Positions 18,675 to 27,237 of a stretch of DNA of 64,000 bases are shown piece by piece (position 1 is the stretch's first letter; every line of letters starts with the position of its first letter). The stretch is from Microbacterium sp. Root61. GTDB taxonomy: Bacteria; Actinomycetota; Actinomycetes; Actinomycetales; Microbacteriaceae. Position numbers and translations under genes: made by a program. The notes beneath the pieces are model-generated. The model did not search any database. It was not told the origin of the DNA and saw only the letters and a list, made by a program, of their open reading frames with translations. The stretch spans positions 447,986 through 511,985 of the forward strand of contig NZ_LMGU01000002.1 of NCBI RefSeq assembly GCF_001427525.1, written 5' to 3'.

Positions 18675-18828
18675 CATCCAGTACCACCGCTGAGATCGAG
18701 CGTCGCGGATGACATGCCGGCGCCGCGGCTGACCTGGACCCGCCTGTGTGCGGTCGATCCGACATCGCGGCCGGGTCCGGTCCTGTCCCCGTGCCGCATT
18801 ACGGTGGCAGGACGGCAAAGGGAGCGAC

Positions 18829-19773
18829 ATGGCCATCGTGGTGGAACATCTGACCAAACGCTATCGACAGGTGCGAGCGGTCGATGACCTCAGCTTCTCC
18901 GTCGACGACGGCGTCATCTTCGCCTTCCTCGGCACCAACGGCGCGGGAAAGTCCACGACGATCGGATGCCTCACCACGACGCTGCCGTTCGATGCCGGCG
19001 CCGTGCGGGTCACCGGCCACGATGTGCGGACCCAGGGCGAACAGGTGCGGACCAACATCGGCGTCGTGTTTCAGGACTCCCTGCTGGACCCGATGCTCAC
19101 CGTGCGGGAGAACCTCGCGATGCGGGCATCCTTCGCACACCTGGATCGGATCTCGGCACGGCGCCGCATCGGCGAGCTCGCGGAACTGATCGAACTGGAT
19201 GACTTCCTCGACCGTCGCTACGGGCAGCTGTCCGGCGGTCAGCGCAGGCGCGTCGACATCGCACGGGCGCTCCTGCACGAGCCGCGCATCCTGTTCTTGG
19301 ACGAGCCGACCGCGGGGTTGGACCCCGCCAGCCGGGCGGTCGTGTGGCGGACCGTGCAGGAACTGCGGCGGTCATCCGGCCTCACCGTTTTCCTCACGAC
19401 CCACTACATGGAGGAAACCGAGCAGGCCGACCGCGTGTGCATCATCGATCAGGGTCGCATCATCGCCGATGGCACGCCTCCTGAGCTGCGGGCGGCCTAC
19501 AGCCGCAGCGTGCTGACCATCACCAGTGCCGACCCGGACGCACTGGCGCAGCTCGCGGACGCCGCCGGGGTCCTGGCCGAACGAGCGGATGACGTGGTGA
19601 GTATCACCGTGCCCGATGCGCGCACTGCCCGGGCACTTCTCGCCCAGCACGGCGAGGCGGTGCGGGACTTCGAGTTCCGCCACGGACGCATGGACGACGT
19701 ATTCCTCGCGCTCACGGGGCGCACCGGTGATGACGACGAGTCGACGGATGCCGCGAAGGGACGTGCCGCATGA
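18829..19773 (+). CDS. Daunorubicin-type ABC transporter ATP-binding protein (DrrA-like)
   Basis: A 314-residue ABC ATPase: Walker A GTNGAGKS (35-42), signature LSGGQRRRV, Walker B ILFLDEPTAGLD, and the H-loop His in FLTTHYMEETEQADR. The 80-residue C-terminal extension is the DrrA-type regulatory domain. It partners with the permease whose start overlaps its stop (ATGA). Likely exports a hydrophobic compound; substrate unknown. GGGAG precedes the ATG by five bases. The pair is inserted in an otherwise conserved recX-miaB order. Confidence 0.9.
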   Translation: MAIVVEHLTKRYRQVRAVDDLSFSVDDGVIFAFLGTNGAGKSTTIGCLTTTLPFDAGAVRVTGHDVRTQGEQVRTNIGVVFQDSLLDPMLTVRENLAMRASFAHLDRISARRRIGELAELIELDDFLDRRYGQLSGGQRRRVDIARALLHEPRILFLDEPTAGLDPASRAVVWRTVQELRRSSGLTVFLTTHYMEETEQADRVCIIDQGRIIADGTPPELRAAYSRSVLTITSADPDALAQLADAAGVLAERADDVVSITVPDARTARALLAQHGEAVRDFEFRHGRMDDVFLALTGRTGDDDESTDAAKGRAA

Positions 19774-20648
19774 ACGTCGTCGGAGCGCTCGTCGCCCGCA
19801 ACCTGCGGTTGTTCTTCCGCGACCGTCTCAACGTCTTCTTCTCGCTGCTCGGCGCGATTATTCTGTTCGCGCTCTACACACTCTTCCTCAGCAACCTGCA
19901 GACCAGTGGTTTGCAAGAGACCTTCCCCAGTGCCGATCCCGATGACATCAAGGCGTTCGTCGACAGCTGGATGTTCGCGGGCATCGTCGTCATCACGACG
20001 ATCACGACCGGGCTCGGTGCGCTCTCGGTCCTTGTGGACGACTCCCAGTCGGGGCGGTTCCGCGACTTTCTGGTGTCCCCGATTCGGCGCAGCCAGATCG
20101 TGCTCGGCTACTTGATCTCGGCGGTCACCGTTGCGCTGATCATGTCGATGGTCGTGCTCGTGGTCAGCATCCTCTATCTGGGCATCGTGGACCAGGTGTG
20201 GCTCGCGCCGGACGCCGTCGTGCGTGCGGTCGGGATCCTCGTCCTGTGCTGCACCGCCTTCACCGCGCTGTCCGCGTTCGTGGTGTCCTTCGTCCGCACA
20301 GCCGGGGCGTTCTCGGCGCTGTCGACCATTGCGGGCACCATCCTCGGTTTCATCGCGGGGGCATACATTCCCATCGGGGCGCTGCCGGTCGCAGTCGGCA
20401 ACGTCATCAACGCTCTGCCGTTCGGGCAGGCCGCCATGCTGTTCCGCCGCGAATTCACATCGGAGACGCTCCCCGCGATGTCGGGAGGTGTGTCCGCCGC
20501 AGAGGAGGCCATCCGTCAGGCGTACGGTATCGATGCCATCGTGGGGGACTGGACGGTACCCGCGGCCATTGCCGTCGGCATCCTGATCGTTCTCGCCATT
20601 GTCTGCACAGTGCTGTCCGCGTTCAGGATCCGCACCCGCATCCGGTGA
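19770..20648 (+). CDS. ABC-2 family transporter permease
   Basis: A 292-residue membrane protein with six hydrophobic spans (about 20-40, 72-92, 114-140, 150-172, 180-204, 262-284) and the ABC-2 layout: an N-terminal amphipathic ARNLRLFFRDRLNVFFS, FRDFLVSPIRR coupling helix, and the conserved ALPFGQA before the extracellular loop. It forms the transmembrane half of the exporter with the preceding ATPase, in ATGA overlap. Confidence 0.9.
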   Translation: MNVVGALVARNLRLFFRDRLNVFFSLLGAIILFALYTLFLSNLQTSGLQETFPSADPDDIKAFVDSWMFAGIVVITTITTGLGALSVLVDDSQSGRFRDFLVSPIRRSQIVLGYLISAVTVALIMSMVVLVVSILYLGIVDQVWLAPDAVVRAVGILVLCCTAFTALSAFVVSFVRTAGAFSALSTIAGTILGFIAGAYIPIGALPVAVGNVINALPFGQAAMLFRREFTSETLPAMSGGVSAAEEAIRQAYGIDAIVGDWTVPAAIAVGILIVLAIVCTVLSAFRIRTRIR

Positions 20649-20708
20649 CATCACACTCCCGGCAAGGCTCCGCCACGTGCCGGGGGCCGCCTCGCGGGCG
20701 CGCGCTCG

Positions 20709-20714
20709 TAGAAT
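20709..20714 (+). promoter_or_regulatory. -10 hexamer of miaB promoter
   Basis: TAGAAT ends nine bases before the miaB ATG at 20724, too close for a Shine-Dalgarno; probably leaderless. Confidence 0.5.
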
Positions 20715-20723
20715 GTCTCTACC

Positions 20724-22271
20724 ATGTCTTCCCCGATCAGCTCCCCGACGTTCATCGCAGCGTCCCCGGCCGCACTCGACGCCGACGGCCACGCCCGCAC
20801 CTACGAGGTGCGCACCTTCGGCTGCCAGATGAACGTCCACGACTCGGAGCGGCTCTCCGGATCCCTGGAGAGCGCCGGCTACGTGCCCGCCGAGGCGGGG
20901 ACCGACGCCGACGTCGTCATCATCAACACGTGTGCGGTGCGCGACAATGCGGCCGGCAAGCTGTACGGCACTCTCGGGCACCTGAAGTCCCGCAAGGACG
21001 CTCACGCGGGCATGCAGATCGCTGTCGGCGGCTGCCTCGCGCAGATGGACAAGCAGACCGTCCTCGACAAGGCGCCCTGGGTCGATGTCGTCTTCGGCAC
21101 GCACAACATGGGCTCCCTGCCGAGCCTGCTCGAGCGTGCTCGGCACAACGGCGAGGCGGAGCTCGAGATCCTCGAGTCGCTCGAGATCTTCCCCTCCACG
21201 CTCCCGACCAAGCGCGACTCGGTCTACAGCGGCTGGGTGTCGATCTCGGTGGGCTGCAACAACACCTGCACGTTCTGCATCGTCCCGAGCCTGCGCGGCA
21301 AGGAGAAGGACCGCCGCCCCGGCGACATCCTCAACGAGCTGCGCCTCCTCGTCGACGACGGCGCGATCGAGGTCACGCTGCTGGGCCAGAACGTGAACTC
21401 CTACGGCGTCGAGTTCGGCGACCGCCAGGCCTTCGGCAAACTGCTGCGCGCCGCAGGGGAGATCGAGGGATTGGAGCGGGTCCGGTTCACGAGCCCCCAC
21501 CCCGCCGCGTTCACAGACGACGTGATCGACGCGATGGCCGAGACCCCGGCGGTGATGCCCCAGCTGCACATGCCGTTGCAATCCGGCAGCGACCGCATCC
21601 TCAAGGCGATGCGTCGTTCTTACCGCAGCGACCGGTTCCTCGGCATCCTCGACCGCGTCCGCGCCAAGATGCCGGACGCGGCGATCACGACCGACATCAT
21701 CGTCGGCTTCCCGGGTGAGACCGACGAAGACTTCGAAGAGACGATGCGCGTGGTCGAGCAGGCCCGCTTCGCCAGCGCCTTCACCTTCCAGTACTCGATC
21801 CGCGAAGGCACTCCCGCCGCGACGATGCCCGACCAGGTGCCGAAGGCCGTCGTGCAGGCGCGCTATGAGCGCCTCATGGCTCTGCAGGACCGCATCTGTC
21901 TCGAAGAGAACCAGAAGCAGGTCGGCCGTGAGCTGCGGGTGCTCGTGTCGGCGGGGGGCAAGAAGGATTCCGCGACCCACCGCCTCACCGGCCGCGCCGA
22001 AGACAACCGCCTCGTGCACTTCGAGCTCCCCGAGGGCTCCGCGCAGCCGCGACCCGGTGACGTGGTCACCGTGACCGTGACCCACGCCGCGCCGTTCCAC
22101 CTGCTCGCGGATTCACCCGACGGTGCACCGCTGACGATCCGCCGCACCCGTGCGGGCGACGCGTGGGACCGCACGCAGGCCGAGTCCTGCGCACTCCCGT
22201 CTGCGCCGGCCGATCCCGGGGCGCCGCGGGCCGTATCGCTCGGGCTTCCCACCCTCCGCGTCGGCGTGTGA
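20724..22271 (+). CDS. miaB: tRNA-2-methylthio-N6-dimethylallyladenosine synthase
   Basis: MiaB adds the 2-methylthio group to i6A37 of tRNAs reading UNN codons, using two Fe-S clusters and SAM. The 515-residue protein has the UPF0004 domain with Cys in FGCQMN, INTCAVR and VGGCLAQ, the radical-SAM triad C178-NNT-C182-TF-C185, and a C-terminal TRAM domain (about 390-450). A 60-residue extension follows and is unusual. Its substrate is made by MiaA, encoded next in a four-base GTGA overlap. Confidence 0.96.
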   Translation: MSSPISSPTFIAASPAALDADGHARTYEVRTFGCQMNVHDSERLSGSLESAGYVPAEAGTDADVVIINTCAVRDNAAGKLYGTLGHLKSRKDAHAGMQIAVGGCLAQMDKQTVLDKAPWVDVVFGTHNMGSLPSLLERARHNGEAELEILESLEIFPSTLPTKRDSVYSGWVSISVGCNNTCTFCIVPSLRGKEKDRRPGDILNELRLLVDDGAIEVTLLGQNVNSYGVEFGDRQAFGKLLRAAGEIEGLERVRFTSPHPAAFTDDVIDAMAETPAVMPQLHMPLQSGSDRILKAMRRSYRSDRFLGILDRVRAKMPDAAITTDIIVGFPGETDEDFEETMRVVEQARFASAFTFQYSIREGTPAATMPDQVPKAVVQARYERLMALQDRICLEENQKQVGRELRVLVSAGGKKDSATHRLTGRAEDNRLVHFELPEGSAQPRPGDVVTVTVTHAAPFHLLADSPDGAPLTIRRTRAGDAWDRTQAESCALPSAPADPGAPRAVSLGLPTLRVGV

Positions 22272-23197
22272 GCGGCGCCTCCGCCGGTCCCCGGCTGTGG
22301 GCGATCGTCGGGGCGACGGGCACCGGCAAGAGCGCGGCATCGCTCGATCTCGCCGAAGCCTTGCGCGCGCGGGGCACCACGGCCGAGATCGTCAATGCCG
22401 ACGCCATGCAGCTGTACCGCGGCATGGACATCGGCACGGCGAAGCTCCCGCTCGCGGAGCGGCGCGGCATCCCGCACCACCTGCTCGATGCCCTCGACGT
22501 CACCGACGATGCCGCCGTCGCCTGGTACCAGACGGCCGCGCGCGAGGCGATCGCCGCGATCCACCAGCGCGGTGCCGATGCGATCCTGGTCGGCGGCTCG
22601 GGGCTGTACGTGTCCAGCGTGCTGTTCGACTTCCGCTTCCCACCGCGTGACGCAGACTTGCGCGCCGCGCTGGAGGCCGAGCTCGAGGCCGACGGTCCCG
22701 GCGCGCTGTACACCCGGCTGAAGGCCGCCGATCCGGCGACCGCCGAGCGGATCGACCCGCGCAACGGGCGCCGCGTCGTTCGGGCGCTCGAGGTCCTCGC
22801 GCAGGGCGAGCAGAATCATGGCGCCGCGCTGCCGGAGGCTCCGCTGCTCTGGCATTCCGAGACACGCATCGCGGGGGTGCGGATGCCGCGCGAAGAGCTG
22901 GTCGCCCGCCTCGATGTCCGCGTCGAGCACATGTGGGCGGACGGACTGATCGACGAGGTCGCGGGGCTGCGGGAGCAGGGGCTCGAGCAGGGCGTGACCG
23001 CCCGGCGCGCCATCGGCTACGCGCAGGGTCTCGCCCAGCTGGCCGGCACCATGACGCAGGCCGAGGCGATCGCGGAGACCCAGGCGCTCACCCGGCGCTA
23101 CGCGCGCCGGCAGGTGTCGTGGTTCCGCCGCTACGACGACACGCTGTGGCTGGATGCCGGGGAAGAGGGGATCGCGGAGCGGATACTGGGTCGATGA
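22268..23197 (+). CDS. miaA: tRNA dimethylallyltransferase
   Basis: MiaA transfers dimethylallyl to A37 of UNN-reading tRNAs. The 309-residue protein has the P-loop GATGTGKS (15-22), [17 protein letters not shown] for the dimethylallyl pyrophosphate/tRNA pocket, VGGSGLYV, and the C-terminal [13 protein letters not shown] tRNA-binding stretch. The frame is open upstream inside miaB, but GTG 22268 in the GTGA overlap gives the normal length. It overlaps the next gene by four bases. Confidence 0.95.
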   Translation: MSGASAGPRLWAIVGATGTGKSAASLDLAEALRARGTTAEIVNADAMQLYRGMDIGTAKLPLAERRGIPHHLLDALDVTDDAAVAWYQTAAREAIAAIHQRGADAILVGGSGLYVSSVLFDFRFPPRDADLRAALEAELEADGPGALYTRLKAADPATAERIDPRNGRRVVRALEVLAQGEQNHGAALPEAPLLWHSETRIAGVRMPREELVARLDVRVEHMWADGLIDEVAGLREQGLEQGVTARRAIGYAQGLAQLAGTMTQAEAIAETQALTRRYARRQVSWFRRYDDTLWLDAGEEGIAERILGR

Positions 23198-23613
23198 CTC
23201 GCATCCGCCCCTTCGCCATCGGCGACACCGAGGCCGTCGTCTCCCTCTGGCAGGACGCCGGCCTCACCCGGTCCTGGAACAACCCGTACCTCGATATCCA
23301 GCGCAAGCTCACCGTGCAACCCGAGCTGTTCATGGTCGCCGTCGACGGTGACGAGGTGATCGGCAGCGTCATGGCCGGCTACGACGGTCACCGCGGGTGG
23401 CTGTACTACCTCGCTGCCGCGCCGCATCGCCGCGGCGGGGGCATCGGACGCGCCCTCGTGGATGCCGCCGAGGAGGCCCTCACGGCGATGGGTTGCCCGA
23501 AGGTGCAGCTGATGGTCCGCCCGGGCAACGACGACGTGCTGGGGTTCTACGACGCGCTCGGGTACGAGCGTTTCGACATCGGTGCGACGGGCAAGCGACT
23601 GATCGCCGACTGA
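23194..23613 (+). CDS. GNAT acetyltransferase (YpeA-like)
   Basis: A 139-residue protein with the GNAT core [21 protein letters not shown] (acetyl-CoA loop, residues ~70-90) and [18 protein letters not shown]. The layout resembles E. coli YpeA. It starts in an ATGA overlap with miaA, so it belongs to the miaB-miaA operon, though a link to tRNA modification is only suggested by position. It abuts a convergent small membrane gene. Confidence 0.85.
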   Translation: MTRIRPFAIGDTEAVVSLWQDAGLTRSWNNPYLDIQRKLTVQPELFMVAVDGDEVIGSVMAGYDGHRGWLYYLAAAPHRRGGGIGRALVDAAEEALTAMGCPKVQLMVRPGNDDVLGFYDALGYERFDIGATGKRLIAD

Positions 23614-23614
23614 G

Positions 23615-23848
23615 TCAGTCGGCGGTGGATGCCGCGGCGCGCGGCCGTCCGAACAGGAACCACGCCGTCGCGCCGAGCAACGGCGCAACCACGACCAGAA
23701 GCATCCATCCCACGGCCGCGAATCCGCTCAGTGTCGCCTGCACCCGCCAGATCGACACCAGGGCGCTGACGGCGTAGACGGCGAGTGCCACGACGGCGAT
23801 CGACCAGACGATGTCATACCCGGTCGGAAGCAGCGGGTTCACGGGCAT
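23615..23848 (-). CDS. Small PLDc_N-type membrane protein
   Basis: A 77-residue protein with two spans (about 11-33 and 43-66); the second ends GATAWFLFGRPR, the hallmark of the short phospholipase-D N-terminal (PLDc_N) family found alone in many actinobacteria. No catalytic domain is present. TAGGAT six bases before its ATG suggests a leaderless mRNA. It converges on the acetyltransferase gene with one base between stops. Confidence 0.75.
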   Translation of the reverse strand: MPVNPLLPTGYDIVWSIAVVALAVYAVSALVSIWRVQATLSGFAAVGWMLLVVVAPLLGATAWFLFGRPRAAASTAD

Positions 23849-23854
23849 GCCGCC

Positions 23855-23860
23855 ATCCTA
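23855..23860 (-). promoter_or_regulatory. -10 hexamer of leaderless PLDc_N gene
   Basis: Minus-strand TAGGAT ends six bases before the ATG at 23848. Confidence 0.5.
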
Positions 23861-23916
23861 GAGCCGGCCCGGAATCCGGGTCCGGCAACACTCAGCTCGC
23901 GACTCCCCGGCCGACC

Positions 23917-23922
23917 TAGACT
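23917..23922 (+). promoter_or_regulatory. -10 hexamer of leaderless dapF promoter
   Basis: TAGACT ends six bases before the dapF ATG at 23929; GAGGGG fills the gap but is too close to act as a Shine-Dalgarno. Confidence 0.55.
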
Positions 23923-23928
23923 GAGGGG

Positions 23929-24804
23929 ATGCCGCAGACCATCGCCTTCACGAAAGGCCACGGGACCGGCAACGACTTCGTCATCATCGCCGACCCCGCT
24001 GGCGACATCGACCTCTCCGACGCCCAGGTCGCCGCACTGTGCGACCGCCGGTTCGGGATCGGTGCGGACGGCATCCTGCGCGTGGTCCGTTCCGCCGCGA
24101 TCCGCGAGGGGGCCGGGGCCGCGGCATCCGGCGCCGAATGGTTCATGGACTACCGCAACGCCGACGGATCGGCCGCCGAGATGTGCGGCAACGGCATCCG
24201 CGTGTACGTGAAGTATCTGCTGGAGACCGGTCTCGCCGAGCTCCCCGACGGCGGGGCGCTGGCGATCGGCACGCGCGCGGGCGTGAAGCCGGTGTCGCGT
24301 CCGGACGACGAGCTCGAGGTCGACCTCGGCGTCTTCGCGATCGACGCCGACGACGTGCTCGTGCGCGCCAAGGGACTCCCCGTCGCGCGGCCCGGGGTGG
24401 GCATCGACGTCGGCAACCCGCACATCGTGGTCGCCCTACCCGCAGAATCCGAGCTCGACGGCCTCGACCTCACCGTGCAGCCGATCCTCGACCCCGCGCC
24501 GCCGCGCGGAGCCAACATCGAGTTCGTCGTGCCCAGCGACCCGCTGGTGCATCACGGCGTCGGATCCATCCGCATGCGCGTGTTCGAGCGCGGCGTCGGA
24601 GAGACGCTCAGCTGCGGCACCGGCGTCGCGGCATCCGCTTTGGCCGTGCGCTACTGGGCCGGCGCCGCCGCGCCCGACCGGTGGAGCGTGGATGTGCCCG
24701 GCGGCACGCTCGGTGTCCGCATCTTCTCTGCGCCGGACGGCGATCACGTCGCGCTGAGCGGCCCGGCGACGCTGGTGTACTCAGGCGAGGTCGCGCTCGC
24801 CTGA
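23929..24804 (+). CDS. dapF: Diaminopimelate epimerase
   Basis: DapF converts LL- to meso-diaminopimelate for peptidoglycan and lysine without cofactor, using two cysteines. The 291-residue protein shows both: C86 in MCGNGIR and C229 in SCGTG, plus GNDFV near the start. Many Microbacteriaceae have ornithine in place of diaminopimelate in the wall, but still need the pathway for lysine. It is followed by a strong palindrome. Confidence 0.95.
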   Translation: MPQTIAFTKGHGTGNDFVIIADPAGDIDLSDAQVAALCDRRFGIGADGILRVVRSAAIREGAGAAASGAEWFMDYRNADGSAAEMCGNGIRVYVKYLLETGLAELPDGGALAIGTRAGVKPVSRPDDELEVDLGVFAIDADDVLVRAKGLPVARPGVGIDVGNPHIVVALPAESELDGLDLTVQPILDPAPPRGANIEFVVPSDPLVHHGVGSIRMRVFERGVGETLSCGTGVAASALAVRYWAGAAAPDRWSVDVPGGTLGVRIFSAPDGDHVALSGPATLVYSGEVALA

Positions 24805-24836
24805 GCCGCTCTGAGCCGCGGTCGACCCCCTCTGAG

Positions 24837-24903
24837 ATCAGGGGATCTGGCGGAGGCAGGACGTTTCGGCGTGGATCGTCCTGCGTGGGCCAGATCCCCT
24901 GAT
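24837..24903. repeat. 67-bp nested palindrome between convergent dapF and methyltransferase
   Basis: Outer arms ATCAGGGGATCTGG and CCAGATCCCCTGAT are perfect over 14 bp. Inner arms CAGGACG (24857-24863) and CGTCCTG (24877-24883) pair around a 13-base loop; the spacers are six bases each and unpaired. Centre 24870. It may be a bidirectional terminator or a palindromic mobile element. Confidence 0.75.
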
Positions 24904-24973
24904 ACGAGCAAGCGGCAGCGCGCATGTCGGGCGGAAGCCGAGTCCCCCTGAGCGCGGTCCGCGACGGGAGTGC

Positions 24974-25615
24974 TCAGACGATGTCGATGGGTTCGCTGCG
25001 CGGCGAACCGTGGTGCCGCACCTTGAGCACGCGGAACCCGCGCGCCGTGGAGGCGCGGTGCACGCTGAAGCCGTCGGGGAAGGATGCCGCCAGCCAGCGC
25101 TGCAGCGAGTCCGAGCCGAGGTTGCGCTGCACGACGAGCCAGGCGTCGCTGCGTTCGTCGAGCCGCGGGATCCAGCGCTCGAGCAGCCCGTGCAGCTCGT
25201 TCTTGCCCACGCGGATCGGCGGGTTGGAGCGGATCGTGCGGAACACGATGTCGGCGGGAACATCGTCGGGCAATGCCGCGTTGACATTGGAGAGACCGAG
25301 GGCGTCGGCATTGCGCCGAACGAGATCCAGGGCGCGCTCATTGACATCGACGGCCCAGATCGTGGCATGCGGGGATTGAAGCGCGAGTGACAGCGCAATG
25401 GGCCCCCATCCGCTCCCGAGATCCAGCAGATGTCCGCCCGGAGGGGGCGGGGGTGTGTTCGACAGAAGCACCGCGGTGCCGGAGTCCACATGATCCGGGC
25501 TGAACACGCCACCCGCCGTCGTGACCTCGACGTCGTGGCCGGCGAGGGTGACACGGATACGCCGCAGATTCTCGGGACTCGCGGGCATCGCACTGAAGTA
25601 GTGGTCACTCGCCAT
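24974..25615 (-). CDS. Class I SAM methyltransferase, RsmC/RlmG-like
   Basis: A 213-residue protein with the SAM motif LLDLGSGWGPIAL, the acidic AVDVNERAL strand end, and the catalytic SNPPIRVGK that marks the RsmC/RlmG group of rRNA guanine-N2 methyltransferases. E. coli RsmC has two tandem domains; this has only the C-terminal one, so the substrate is uncertain. ATG 25615 lies seven bases after TACGCT (minus strand 25623-25628), supporting this start over a longer one. Confidence 0.85.
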   Translation of the reverse strand: MASDHYFSAMPASPENLRRIRVTLAGHDVEVTTAGGVFSPDHVDSGTAVLLSNTPPPPPGGHLLDLGSGWGPIALSLALQSPHATIWAVDVNERALDLVRRNADALGLSNVNAALPDDVPADIVFRTIRSNPPIRVGKNELHGLLERWIPRLDERSDAWLVVQRNLGSDSLQRWLAASFPDGFSVHRASTARGFRVLKVRHHGSPRSEPIDIV

Positions 25616-25622
25616 GCCAGCG

Positions 25623-25628
25623 AGCGTA
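25623..25628 (-). promoter_or_regulatory. -10 hexamer of leaderless methyltransferase gene
   Basis: Minus-strand TACGCT ends seven bases before the ATG at 25615. Confidence 0.5.
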
Positions 25629-25710
25629 CCGGAGGACCCCGCCGACGCGGGAGAGCTAGAGTTTAGAGAGTTTACGTCGCCCCGCCACGGTGGGGAAGTG
25701 GAAGGAACAC

Positions 25711-27228
25711 ATGACCGAATCGACGACACCGATGAGCACGGACGAGACCCCGGTGGACCCGGTGGATCGCGTGCTCGCGCGTGCGGACGCGCACTCCGGT
25801 GTGCGCGTGTTCGGTGCGGCCCAGGCGCTGCAGGACGAGACCACGGTGACCCGTGCCGACTCCGACGGCGCCCAATGGGACCGCGAGGAGCGCGCCGCTC
25901 TGCGCCGCGTGCCCGGTCTGTCCACCGAGCTCGAAGACGTCACCGAGGTCGAGTACCGCCAGTTGCGCCTGGAGAACGTCGTTCTCGTCGGCGTGCACCC
26001 GCAGGGCGAGCAGACGGATGCCGAGAACTCCCTGCGCGAGCTCGCCGCCCTGGCCGAGACCGCCGGCGCCGTCGTGCTCGACGCCGTGCTGCAGCGGCGA
26101 CCGCATCCCGACCCCGCGACCTACATCGGGCGTGGCAAGGCCGATGAGCTGCGCAGCATCGTCGCCGCGCTCGGCGCCGACACCGTGATCGCCGACACCG
26201 AACTCGCACCCAGCCAGCGGCGCGCACTCGAGGACGTCGTGAAGGTCAAGGTCATCGACCGCACCACCGTCATCCTCGATATCTTCAGCCAGCACGCCAA
26301 GAGCCGCGAGGGCAAGGCCCAGGTCGAGCTCGCCCAGCTCGAGTACCTCCTCCCGCGTCTGCGCGGCTGGGGTGACTCGATGAGCCGTCAGGCCGGTGGC
26401 CAGGTCGGCGCGGGCGGTGCGGGCATGGGTTCGCGCGGACCCGGTGAGACGAAGATCGAACTCGATCGTCGCCGCATCCGCACGAAGATGGCGATCCTGC
26501 GCCGCCAGATCCGCGATTACGGCCCCGCCCGCGAGGCCAAGCGGGCCGAGCGCAAGCGCAACACGATCCCGTCCGTCGCGATCGCCGGATACACCAACGC
26601 GGGCAAGTCGAGCCTGCTGAACCGCCTCACCAGCGCCGGCGTGCTCGTCGAGAACGCCCTGTTCGCGACCCTGGACGCCACCGTGCGCCGGGCCGAGGCA
26701 TCCGATGGCCGCGTGTACACGCTCACCGACACCGTCGGCTTCGTGCGCAATCTGCCGCACCAACTCGTCGAGGCGTTCCGTTCGACGCTCGAAGAGGTCG
26801 CCGACGCCGATGTCATCGTGCACGTCGTCGATGCCGCGCACCCGGATCCGGCGGCTCAGCTGCAGACGGTCCGCGATGTGATGGGCGACGTCGGCGCGCG
26901 CGACATCCCCGAGCTGGTGGTCTTCAACAAGGCCGACCTGGTCGACGACGACACGCGGCTGGTGCTGCGCGGACTCGAGCCGAAGGCGCTGTTCGCGTCG
27001 TCGCGCAGTGGCGAGGGCATCGACGAGTTGCGTGCTGCCATCGAGGCCGCCCTGCCGCTGCCTGCCGTCGAAGTCCGCGCCATCGTTCCGTACGACCGGG
27101 GCGACCTGGTCTCGGCCGCCCACGGGTCCGGACACATCGTGTCGCAGACGCACGAGGCCGAGGGCACCGCGCTGCACGCGTTCGTGTCCGAGCGCCTCGC
27201 CGCGGAACTCGCCCCTTATCGCGTCTAG
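25711..27228 (+). CDS. hflX: GTPase HflX
   Basis: HflX is a ribosome-associated GTPase that splits or rescues stalled 70S ribosomes. The 505-residue protein has the HflX N-terminal nucleotide-binding domain, the Gly-rich linker GGQVGAGGAGMGSRGPGETK with its helical hairpin, G1 loop GYTNAGKSS (293-301), G3 DTVGF and G4 NKAD. An extra 50 residues precede the domain. ATG 25711 has AAGGA four bases upstream. It converges on the S9 peptidase with nine bases between. Confidence 0.94.
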   Translation: MTESTTPMSTDETPVDPVDRVLARADAHSGVRVFGAAQALQDETTVTRADSDGAQWDREERAALRRVPGLSTELEDVTEVEYRQLRLENVVLVGVHPQGEQTDAENSLRELAALAETAGAVVLDAVLQRRPHPDPATYIGRGKADELRSIVAALGADTVIADTELAPSQRRALEDVVKVKVIDRTTVILDIFSQHAKSREGKAQVELAQLEYLLPRLRGWGDSMSRQAGGQVGAGGAGMGSRGPGETKIELDRRRIRTKMAILRRQIRDYGPAREAKRAERKRNTIPSVAIAGYTNAGKSSLLNRLTSAGVLVENALFATLDATVRRAEASDGRVYTLTDTVGFVRNLPHQLVEAFRSTLEEVADADVIVHVVDAAHPDPAAQLQTVRDVMGDVGARDIPELVVFNKADLVDDDTRLVLRGLEPKALFASSRSGEGIDELRAAIEAALPLPAVEVRAIVPYDRGDLVSAAHGSGHIVSQTHEAEGTALHAFVSERLAAELAPYRV

Positions 27229-27237
27229 GCGCCCGGC

